The notes under the pieces: generated by a model | The model's database searches: none | Seen by the model: the letters and a program-made list of their open reading frames with translations, nothing else | What the model was told of the DNA's origin: nothing | Assembly: GCA_900752975.1 (NCBI GenBank) | Contig: CAADXH010000036.1 | Coordinates: 1-5,373 of the forward strand | Length of the DNA: 5,373 nucleotides | Source: Bacilli bacterium | GTDB lineage: Bacteria > Bacillota_I > Bacilli_A > ML615J-28 > CAG-313 | Direction: 5' to 3' | Shown: piece by piece, positions 1 through 5,335 of the stretch | Position numbering within the stretch: the first letter of the stretch is position 1 | Layout: each line of letters starts with the position of its first letter | Made by a program: the position numbers and the translations under genes

Positions 1-44
1 AATAAAACAAAAAAGCAGTCTTTTAGATAGTACTAAAAAACTGC
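1..44 (-). terminator. Rho-independent terminator of the cat-flavoprotein-MATE unit
   Basis: Read on the minus strand, a 12-bp stem (arms 33-44 and 15-26, one G-U wobble, 6-nt loop at 27-32) is followed by TTTTTTGTTTTATT at positions 14-1. This is a classic intrinsic terminator. It lies directly after the eroded MATE gene, and the presumed original TAG stop of that gene (33-35) falls inside the stem. There is no U-run on the plus-strand side, so it works only in the minus direction. Confidence 0.85.
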
Positions 45-1029
45 GTGTATTGTTACGAATAAGAGTGCAAGTAGTGTTATATTTGGTATAGTAAAATTTT
101 ATCAGTTAAAGGAATATTTTGCAAGTTATATACTCTTGTTTTTTTATAAAATGGAATTGAGTATATTTTCATTGCATATTTTGTAAGCTCATATAATTCT
201 TGGTTATTACTTGAAAAGACATAACTCATAGGACCAGATAATAGCACTGATAATCCTGTCATGATAATTCCGAAGATTATGTTTATGCAAATGCTTTTTT
301 TGAAAACATTACTTAATTCTTCTTTGTTCTTAGCACCATAATTATAACCTATAATTGGAGCTGTTCCTATTGAGTAACCAATGAATATCGCTACAAAAAT
401 AAAAGATTGGAATTGTTGCTCCTACAATTTGTGAGATTATGGTCGCAACAGCAACTTCTGCTACTCCCCATTTAAATACCGTTATAAATAAAGCATCTAA
501 AGCTATGTTAATGCAACCAGCAATAATTGTAACTACAAAACCAAACATTGATTTTTCAGCCACCAAAAAGAAATTTTGGAATAAGTTTTGTAACATAAAA
601 GCAATTTCGGCACTAATAATAATGGTGCCATATACCTTACAATAAGGTAACATTTCCGGTGTTGCCTTAGGGAATAGACAAATTTTTTCCATGAAAATTA
701 ATATTATAATACTTGCGATACGCCTAAAATAACTGTAAATAAAACAACACACGAAAATATTTTATTGGCTTTATCACGGTCGTCTTCACCTAACACTTTC
801 GCAGTCAAAGTTGAACCTCCAGCCCCCATCATAAAACCAAGAGCTCCACCGCCATCGCAACTGGCATAAATAAATTGACTACTGAAAAGGCAGTGGTACC
901 AACAACGTTAGACACGAAAACTCCATCAATAATACCATATATCGAAGTAAACACCATCATTAAGATTGGTGGTATTGTCACAATAAATAATTTTTTAAAT
1001 GTAAAATGGTCTGATAAATGTACTCTCAT
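33..1029 (-). pseudogene. Degraded MATE-family efflux transporter (MepA/DinF-like), several frameshifts and deletions
   Basis: MATE proteins are 12-helix inner-membrane Na+ or H+ antiporters of drugs and metabolites, usually about 450 residues. The homology here is broken into pieces that I could follow by hand. Piece 1 starts at the ATG at 1029 (MRVHLSDHFTFKKL, then IYGIIDGVFVSN) and runs to about 851. One base is missing there and the frame moves to GALGFMMGAGGSTLTAKVLG (about 850-707). A second one-base loss near 703-712 leads into FMEKICLFPKATPEMLPYC and on to ISQIVGATIPIFYF, ending near 396. At about 395-405 this joins FIFVAIFIGYSIGTAPIIGYNYG in another frame, skipping the 60-70 residues that normally separate these segments. 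That frame runs to YAMKIYSIPF (about 150). Beyond it only eroded sequence remains, with a possible C-terminal remnant (TIPNITLLALLFVTIHAVF, stop at 35-33). The gene begins 21 bp after the flavoprotein stop, with only a weak, very close AAAAAAGG as a ribosome site. Sequencing error could explain the single-base shifts but not the missing segments. Confidence 0.9.
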
Positions 1030-1050
1030 CCTTTTTTCAAGTAATTGACT

Positions 1051-1740
1051 CTATTTCCAAGGTCTATTTTTATCTAGCCAGCCTTTTTCATTCCAGTAAT
1101 CTTTTTCACATGGATCACTATCCCAATCTTTTTTGTGAAGAAAACCAAAAAACTTAAATGAGATTTTCGTACTTAAACTTGCTCTTACTGGTTTATTCTT
1201 TTTTAAGTCCTTAACTACTTTATTAATCTTTTTATCTACGACCTTTTTATCTTTTTCAGGTATTACATCCCACTTATTAGCGTGAACTGCTTTACCAATT
1301 GTTTTAATGTAAGAAACGCCCCAGCCTTTGACCGATGACTTAATAGTGTTAATTGCTGTTTTATTGGATGCACCAGCTGATGTTGAGATGATAACAACTT
1401 TCTTTTTAAACATCCATGCTTTAGGACGGTGCACCATCCACATATCAAAAGAAAAATCTAAGAATGATTTCATAGGGGCCGATGCGTACATACAGTAGTT
1501 TGGAGTAGTAAAAATAATTAAATCCGCATCTTCCATCGCGTCCCAAATTATTTTCTTTTTTTCATACATATAACACTTTGTTTCATCTTTTAAACAGTTA
1601 TAGCAACCTAGACAAAAACCATTTAAATCCTTAGGAAGGAAAAACTCAGTTATCTCACCTTCTAATTGATTTGCTATTTCTTTACCAATATGGTAGCTAC
1701 TACCATGATGGTTTTGACCATTTATTGTCACTATTTTCAT
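1051..1740 (-). CDS. Flavodoxin-fold NAD(P)H-dependent FMN reductase-like protein with a compact four-Cys motif
   Basis: A 229-residue cytoplasmic flavoprotein of the NADPH-dependent FMN reductase / iron-sulfur flavoprotein superfamily. What is visible: a beta strand and phosphate-binding loop at residues 3-18 (INGQNHHGSS), where FMN phosphate normally sits; a Cys cluster C43-x2-C46-x2-C49-x6-C56 (FCLGCYNC); the flavin-binding segment TTPNYCMYASAPMKSFLD (78-95), equivalent to the usual SPxYxxxxxxxxKxFxDR; a second strand and loop VVIISTSAGAS (about 114-124); and a C-terminal tail EKDYWNEKGWLDKNRPWK (212-229) of a type I recall from related Firmicute flavoproteins. Compact CX2CX2CX4-7C motifs bind a 4Fe-4S cluster in archaeal iron-sulfur flavoproteins; whether a cluster forms here is inference. 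The substrate is unknown; a quinone, nitro-compound or small electrophile is possible. The start is set by AGAGGT five bases upstream, and the ATG overlaps the stop of the preceding acetyltransferase gene (ATGA), so translation is probably coupled. Confidence 0.88.
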   Translation of the reverse strand: MKIVTINGQNHHGSSYHIGKEIANQLEGEITEFFLPKDLNGFCLGCYNCLKDETKCYMYEKKKIIWDAMEDADLIIFTTPNYCMYASAPMKSFLDFSFDMWMVHRPKAWMFKKKVVIISTSAGASNKTAINTIKSSVKGWGVSYIKTIGKAVHANKWDVIPEKDKKVVDKKINKVVKDLKKNKPVRASLSTKISFKFFGFLHKKDWDSDPCEKDYWNEKGWLDKNRPWK

Positions 1741-2402
1741 TTGGCACCTCTTAATTTTTCGACTAATTTTTGTATTTCTTCTTCAATTAACAAATATACA
1801 AGACTAACTAAATAGCCATCACCTATCGCGTGATTTAATCTTACAGTTACTGGCATCATTAATTGATCGCTTTCCCATCTGTATTTACCCCAGTTAATGA
1901 TTGGTTGAAAATATAAATAACCATCAGGTAATTCCACATTAAATGAGTCATAACTTACCCAAGGCATAAATGATGCATCAAACCAGTTAGGGTGACTTGC
2001 TTCATCTAATAAATACTCTCTAGTTTTTTTAGCTTCATCAATATCTTTTTGAGCATTTTCGTAAAACACCTTATAGTCTTTATAATACTTTGTATAAACT
2101 GGTGTACAAGTTTTCGTATCATCATGAAATACATATTGTGTCGGGTTTATTTCATCAAAACAATATATTTCATTGGTTTTCCAGTTATACATCATTCGGT
2201 AATCTTCTTTTCTATTTAATGCGGTAGATAAAACATATAAAAAGTTTAAATAGAATTTTGTTTGTGATTCTTTTGATGCTTTATAAAGTTCTGTTACATT
2301 AATTCTTGAGGTCATTGATATTGAGCATTTGGCATCTTTTGAGAAATGGTTAAATACTCCTTTACGGTAGTATTCTTCTAGGTTTATAATTTTATAGTTC
2401 AT
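1737..2402 (-). CDS. CatA-like O-acetyltransferase (chloramphenicol acetyltransferase family)
   Basis: A 221-residue protein, full length for type A chloramphenicol acetyltransferases, which are cytoplasmic trimers using acetyl-CoA. Matches along the chain: the N-terminal block FNHFSKDAKCSISMT (17-31); KFYLNFLYVLSTALN (49-63), like the CAT segment KFYPAFIHxLA; PWVSYDSFNV (147-156), like CAT PWVSFTSFNL, keeping the Ser (S150) that contacts the tetrahedral intermediate; PIINWGKY (167-174); and the active-site motif at 190-198. In true CATs that motif is HHAVCDGFH. Here it reads NHAIGDGYL, so the catalytic His (H191) and structural Asp (D195) remain, but the flanking His residues are lost. The enzyme is therefore probably active but its acceptor is not shown to be chloramphenicol; family members of this kind are usually called CatA-like. 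The start ATG follows AAAGGAG (2409-2415) at a six-base spacing. It is the first gene of a unit with a consensus promoter and overlaps the flavoprotein start by 4 bp. Confidence 0.88.
   Translation of the reverse strand: MNYKIINLEEYYRKGVFNHFSKDAKCSISMTSRINVTELYKASKESQTKFYLNFLYVLSTALNRKEDYRMMYNWKTNEIYCFDEINPTQYVFHDDTKTCTPVYTKYYKDYKVFYENAQKDIDEAKKTREYLLDEASHPNWFDASFMPWVSYDSFNVELPDGYLYFQPIINWGKYRWESDQLMMPVTVRLNHAIGDGYLVSLVYLLIEEEIQKLVEKLRGAK
1746..1751 (-). promoter_or_regulatory. Ribosome binding site of the flavoprotein gene, inside the end of the cat-like gene
   Basis: AGAGGT on the minus strand lies five bases before the flavoprotein ATG and within the last codons of the acetyltransferase gene. 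With the ATGA stop/start overlap this indicates translational coupling and fixes the start at 1740. Confidence 0.7.
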
Positions 2403-2429
2403 AATATGCTCCTTTAGTAATTCTTAACT

Positions 2430-2458
2430 ATTATAGACCTTTGTATGTGAATTGTCAA
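2430..2458 (-). promoter_or_regulatory. Perfect consensus sigma-A promoter for the cat-like operon
   Basis: On the minus strand TTGACA (2458-2453) and TATAAT (2435-2430) are separated by exactly 17 bases. The predicted start is near 2423, giving a 5' leader of about 20 nt that holds the AAAGGAG ribosome site. It lies about 45 bp beyond the terminator of the marR-degV unit, so the downstream genes have their own strong promoter. No clean operator palindrome is visible over it. Confidence 0.9.
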
Positions 2459-2503
2459 ATAAAATATTTCAATTTATGCACTTTTTAGTTACCTTTATTA
2501 AGA

Positions 2504-2556
2504 AAAAACCATATTAGATCTTAAGTATTAAATGTTACTTATCTAATATGGTTTTT
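2504..2556 (-). terminator. Strong hairpin terminator after degV, probably bidirectional
   Basis: A perfect 16-bp inverted repeat (arms 2504-2519 and 2541-2556) starts six bases after the degV stop. The 21-nt loop can fold further (2523-2527 with 2536-2540), leaving an 8-nt apical loop. On the minus strand the stem ends in GGTTTTTTCTT, a good U-tract, and on the plus strand it ends in GGTTTTTATTT. It closes the marR-degV transcript and insulates the next promoter. Confidence 0.9.
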
Positions 2557-2562
2557 ATTTAA

Positions 2563-3453
2563 TTAACAATCATATTTTTTGATAAAACCAATCCCTATTG
2601 GATGTGGACCGGTATGTACACCAATAGTCGCTCCTATTTGTCCTATTTCTATATCATCACGATTTAGGGTAATTGATGCCTTATTTAAGAAGTTTTGTAA
2701 TTCTTCTAGATCATAACCGGCTCCCACAATAAAGCGATAATTATCGATGTTTTCCCCGTTTTCGGTAAAATGCTTTTTAGTTAGTTCAAGTAGTTTAATT
2801 ATTGACTTTTTACGTGATAGCGAAAGACCACAACTAAATATTTCACCTTCTTTTAATACAATGATTGGTTTAATTCTAAGTGTCGCTCCTACTATTCCTA
2901 AAAGTTTTCCAATTCTACCACCATGACGTAAATAATCTAAGCTACCTACTGTAAAAAAGATTCTAGCGGTTGTTTTAATGTAGTTAGCCTCTTTTGTCAT
3001 TTCTTCTAAGGTTAAGCCATTATCACGCATCCTACATACTTCTTTTACGAGTAAACCTTGAAGGCAGGTATTTACCATCGCATCAATTACTTCGATTTTC
3101 GCATTAGGATATTTTTCTAAACATAACTGTTTGGCTGAATTAGCTGAATTATAAGATCCACTAAATTTAGTGGTTATACAAATACAAATGATGTCCATTC
3201 CTACATTTAAATACTTTTCAAAAGCCTTAACATAATCATCAATTGTTGGAAGTGATGTTTTTGGATAAACATTAGGATGATCTACCATTTTTTGATAGAA
3301 ATCTCTAACATCAAGTTCTACACCTTCTTTTTGATATACTCCCTCTTCAAAAGACACATAAAATGGAACAATTTCCACATCTAATTTTTTTATTTCTTCC
3401 CTACTTAAATCACATGAACCATCGCTAACGACTTTAATTTTGTTCATCATCAT
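2563..3453 (-). CDS. DegV family (FakB-like) fatty-acid-binding protein
   Basis: A 296-residue two-domain DegV protein, slightly longer than the common 280. Family members bind one long-chain fatty acid; those acting as FakB present it to the kinase FakA, giving acyl-phosphate for phospholipid synthesis. Visible signatures in order: SDGSCDLS (10-17), a variant of TDSTxDL; PKTSLPTIDDY (64-74), the TSxPT fatty-acid carboxylate loop; ITTKFSGSYNSA (93-104); LDYLRHGGRIGK (172-183) with the conserved Arg; RIKPII (193-198); and HTGPHPIGIGF (280-290), where the His-Thr-Gly-Pro motif is conserved but the usual Gly-rich continuation is changed. No signal peptide, so cytoplasmic. Of the three tandem ATG codons, the first best fits GGAGGAGG six bases upstream. 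That ribosome site and the first 20 bp of the gene lie inside the end of marR, so the two are almost certainly co-transcribed and translationally coupled. No fakA is in the window, so a true FakB role is inferred. Confidence 0.93.
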   Translation of the reverse strand: MMMNKIKVVSDGSCDLSREEIKKLDVEIVPFYVSFEEGVYQKEGVELDVRDFYQKMVDHPNVYPKTSLPTIDDYVKAFEKYLNVGMDIICICITTKFSGSYNSANSAKQLCLEKYPNAKIEVIDAMVNTCLQGLLVKEVCRMRDNGLTLEEMTKEANYIKTTARIFFTVGSLDYLRHGGRIGKLLGIVGATLRIKPIIVLKEGEIFSCGLSLSRKKSIIKLLELTKKHFTENGENIDNYRFIVGAGYDLEELQNFLNKASITLNRDDIEIGQIGATIGVHTGPHPIGIGFIKKYDC

Positions 3454-3880
3454 TAATTACCTCCTCCATATTTCCGAATAATTTCGTCAAATAGTTGATA
3501 CTATGTATTACTGTATCAATTCTATCATCATCTATTACCGAAAGTAAGTCATCAAACATTTTATCAAACATTGGGCGTTTATGTTCTAAATATTCTCTAC
3601 CTTCACTAGTTATAAAAACTTTTACTTTTCGGCGATCTTCTTCTTCATTTTTAATTTTCACATATCCTTTATTTTTTAATACATTTATAACACTAGTTAT
3701 ACGAGCTCTTGATACATCTAGAAAAGTGCTTAATTTAGATGGGTATTCGCCATCTTCTTTGTGATACAAATACATTAAAACCGCACATTCGCCAACTAAA
3801 AATTCATCAATTTTTGTATTTGAAATAGTGTGATAGAGCTCTATTATCATTTCTTTTAACATTACCTGTTTATTATTCAT
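3434..3880 (-). CDS. MarR-family winged-helix transcriptional regulator
   Basis: A 148-residue protein, typical MarR length. N-terminal helices (about 5-42) form part of the dimer interface. The helix-turn-helix is SKLSTFLDVSRARITSVINVLKNKGY (48-73), with the recognition helix around 57-70. The wing carries EDRRKVKVFITSEG (81-94), matching the family DRRxxxVxLTxxG pattern with both Arg residues, and a long C-terminal dimerisation helix follows (about 100-138). MarR dimers bind near-palindromic DNA and release it on binding a small ligand or on oxidation. The protein has one Cys (C32), in helix 2. The start follows GAGGG at a short spacing of 3-4 bases; no better start is visible. It is the first gene of a unit with degV, and a 29-bp palindrome over its own promoter suggests autorepression. 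A lipid-related ligand is an inference from the degV partner. It is not obviously FabT, whose site as I recall it (TTTGA-TCAAA type) differs from this palindrome. Confidence 0.92.
   Translation of the reverse strand: MNNKQVMLKEMIIELYHTISNTKIDEFLVGECAVLMYLYHKEDGEYPSKLSTFLDVSRARITSVINVLKNKGYVKIKNEEEDRRKVKVFITSEGREYLEHKRPMFDKMFDDLLSVIDDDRIDTVIHSINYLTKLFGNMEEVINDDEQN
3460..3467 (-). promoter_or_regulatory. degV ribosome binding site embedded in marR
   Basis: GGAGGAGG on the minus strand, six bases before the first of three ATG codons. It sits within marR codons for Glu-Glu-Val near the C terminus. It selects the start at 3453 and produces the 20-bp gene overlap. Confidence 0.8.
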
Positions 3881-3895
3881 ATACCCTCACTTTTG

Positions 3896-3924
3896 TTAAT
3901 ACTGTTAACTATTAACACTATTAA
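3896..3924 (-). promoter_or_regulatory. Probable MarR operator (29-bp imperfect palindrome)
   Basis: Two 13-base arms, TTAATACTGTTAA (3896-3908) and TTAACACTATTAA (3912-3924), are inverted copies with one mismatch, separated by CTA. The core is TGTTAA-CTA-TTAACA. It abuts the -10 box of the marR promoter and covers the predicted start site near 3917, an ideal position for autorepression. It lies about 35 bp from the pepT -35, so an effect on pepT is less likely. The assignment to this MarR is inferred from position and symmetry. Confidence 0.75.
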
Positions 3925-3952
3925 TTATATTAGTTTCAGGTATAAATGTCAA
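3924..3952 (-). promoter_or_regulatory. Perfect consensus sigma-A promoter for marR-degV
   Basis: On the minus strand TTGACA (3952-3947) and TATAAT (3929-3924) have an exact 17-base spacer. The predicted start is near 3917, with a leader of about 37 nt. A promoter this strong in front of a regulator fits a tightly repressed, autoregulated unit. Confidence 0.9.
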
Positions 3953-3957
3953 TAATA

Positions 3958-3986
3958 TTGCATTAAAGTTTTAATAATGGTATAAT
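3958..3986 (+). promoter_or_regulatory. pepT promoter with extended -10
   Basis: TATAAT at 3981-3986 is preceded by TG at 3978-3979 (TGnTATAAT, an extended -10). A weak -35, TTGCAT (3958-3963), sits at a 17-base spacing. The predicted start near 3993 falls on the GGAGG ribosome site (3993-3997), so the leader would be only about 13 nt. The -35 elements of this promoter and the marR promoter lie back to back, five bases apart. Confidence 0.75.
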
Positions 3987-4005
3987 ATTTTCGGAGGATA
4001 TAATT

Positions 4006-5229
4006 ATGTCTATTTTAGAAAACTTTTTAACATATGTTAAGATTGACACCCAATCTGATGAAAATGTAAGTGTTAATCCCACTACTAAAAAACAATTTGA
4101 TTTAGGTAATTTATTAGTAAAGCAACTACATGAACTTGGGGTTAAGAATGCATTCATTGATGATGCTTGCTATGTCTATGGTTTTATTCCAAGCAACACC
4201 AATTCTACTAAAACAATTGGTTTAATAGCTCATATGGATACCGCAACTGAACTAACCGGTAAGAACGTTAAACCACAAGTTATTGAAGATTATGATGGTA
4301 AAGATATTATTCTTAATAAAGAACTAAATATTATTCTTTCACCAACTGAATTTCCTTTTTTGAGTAAAAAACTTCATCATACCCTTGTAACCACCGATGG
4401 AACAACTTTACTTGGTGCTGATGATAAAGCAGGTGTTGCGATAATAATGGAAGTTGTTAAAACATTAACCACTACTACTCTTCCTCATCCAAATGTAATA
4501 ATTACTTTTACTCCTGATGAAGAAGTAGGTATGGGAACTAACAGTTTTAATTTTGATTATTATCAGAAGCATAATTGCCAAATGGCGTACACTCTAGATG
4601 GTGGTGACATCAATACTTTAAGTTTTGAAAACTTTAATGCTGCAAGCGCAACTATTACACTAAAGGGCAAAGCCATTCATCCTGGTAGTGCAAAAGGCAA
4701 AATGGTTAATAGCATTCATCTTGCGATGGAATTTCATGAAATGTTACCTGTTTATATGGTACCTGCCACAACCGAAAACTATGAAGGTTTCAATCATTTA
4801 AATAATATTGAAGGTTCGGTTGAAGAAACTAAGTTACATTATATTATTAGAAATCACGATATGAATAAATTTAGAGAACAAATTGATTTATTCAATTCAA
4901 TCACCGAATTTATGAATAAAAAATATGGTCAAGGAACCGTAAATGCAGATATCAAGGATAGTTACTACAATATGAAAGAAGTTGTATTAAAACATCCTGA
5001 AGTAATTGAATATGCCATCAAAGGATTAAAACGTAATAACATTGAGCCATTCATTGAACCTATTAGAGGAGGCACTGATGGAGCTAGACTCAGCTTTAAA
5101 GGTATTCTTACCCCAAATCTTGGTACAGGTGGTGAAAACTATCATGGTAAATATGAATATGTTAGTGTTACTGATATGAAAAAAATGGTCAAAGTGGTTT
5201 TAGATATTTTAAAGATAATTACTGAATAA
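4006..5229 (+). CDS. pepT: Peptidase T (tripeptide aminopeptidase, M20B)
   Basis: A 407-residue cytoplasmic dinuclear zinc aminopeptidase that removes the N-terminal residue from tripeptides, part of peptide utilisation; the length is the family norm (about 405-410). All key sites are visible: AHMDTA (75-80) with zinc ligand H76 and catalytic D78; TDGTTLLGADDKAG (130-143) with bridging ligand D139; PDEEVGMG (170-177) with general base E172 and ligand E173; LDGG (197-200) with ligand D198; the dimerisation-lid motif KGKAIHPGSAKGKMVN (220-235); RGGTDGARLSF (354-364); and NLGTGGENYHGKYEYV (371-386) with ligand H380. The start ATG follows GGAGG (3993-3997) with an eight-base spacing. Nothing looks truncated. 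It is monocistronic here, transcribed divergently from marR and followed by two hairpin terminators. Confidence 0.97.
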   Translation: MSILENFLTYVKIDTQSDENVSVNPTTKKQFDLGNLLVKQLHELGVKNAFIDDACYVYGFIPSNTNSTKTIGLIAHMDTATELTGKNVKPQVIEDYDGKDIILNKELNIILSPTEFPFLSKKLHHTLVTTDGTTLLGADDKAGVAIIMEVVKTLTTTTLPHPNVIITFTPDEEVGMGTNSFNFDYYQKHNCQMAYTLDGGDINTLSFENFNAASATITLKGKAIHPGSAKGKMVNSIHLAMEFHEMLPVYMVPATTENYEGFNHLNNIEGSVEETKLHYIIRNHDMNKFREQIDLFNSITEFMNKKYGQGTVNADIKDSYYNMKEVVLKHPEVIEYAIKGLKRNNIEPFIEPIRGGTDGARLSFKGILTPNLGTGGENYHGKYEYVSVTDMKKMVKVVLDILKIITE

Positions 5230-5241
5230 AAAGATTACTAC

Positions 5242-5287
5242 GCATAAGAAAATAGTTCACTTTTCATAAAGTGGACTTTTTCTATGC
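5242..5287 (+). terminator. pepT terminator, first hairpin
   Basis: A 10-bp core stem (5254-5263 with 5268-5277, one G-U pair, TCAT loop) is followed by TTTTTCT, a normal intrinsic terminator starting 24 bp after the pepT stop. The pairing can extend outward: GAAAA (5248-5252) with TTTTC (5278-5282), and GCATA (5242-5246) with TATGC (5283-5287). This makes about 20 pairs with two single-base bulges on the left arm. The extended fold would consume the U-tract. Confidence 0.8.
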
Positions 5288-5288
5288 T

Positions 5289-5335
5289 AAAAGGGGCTGT
5301 TAAATAACCTATAAATTAGGTTACAGCCCTTTTTT
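5289..5335. terminator. Second hairpin, probable bidirectional terminator
   Basis: AAAAGGGGCTGT (5289-5300) pairs with ACAGCCCTTTTT (5323-5334), with one G-U pair. An inner arm, TAACCT (5305-5310) with AGGTTA (5318-5323), continues the stem after a short bulge. On the plus strand the stem ends in TTTTTT. On the minus strand it ends in CCCCTTTT, so it may also stop a gene converging from beyond the right edge. No gene is visible from 5230 to the window end. Confidence 0.75.

Noticed and set aside
439..645. Plus-strand open frame of 68 codons
   Set aside because: It is the complement of the MATE pseudogene, has no ribosome site, and its peptide resembles no protein family I recognise.
829..1029. 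Possible use of the Mycoplasma code (TGA as Trp), which would remove one stop in the MATE gene
   Set aside because: Reading through the TGA does not restore MATE homology, which continues in a different frame. Trp is encoded by TGG in the intact genes.
1263..1448. Minus-strand open frame of 61 codons inside the flavoprotein gene
   Set aside because: It is an out-of-frame shadow of a gene whose own frame shows clear flavodoxin-fold motifs.
2450..2474. AATTG...CAATT inverted words overlapping the cat-like promoter -35
   Set aside because: The arms are five bases of AT-rich sequence with poor inner symmetry and a bulge, so chance is a sufficient explanation.
3495..3764. Plus-strand open frame of 89 codons
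   Set aside because: It lies antisense to marR, which has full family motifs, and has no ribosome site.
3963..4157. Minus-strand open frame of 64 codons over the pepT start
   Set aside because: It is antisense to the well-supported pepT and its promoter and has no recognisable domain.
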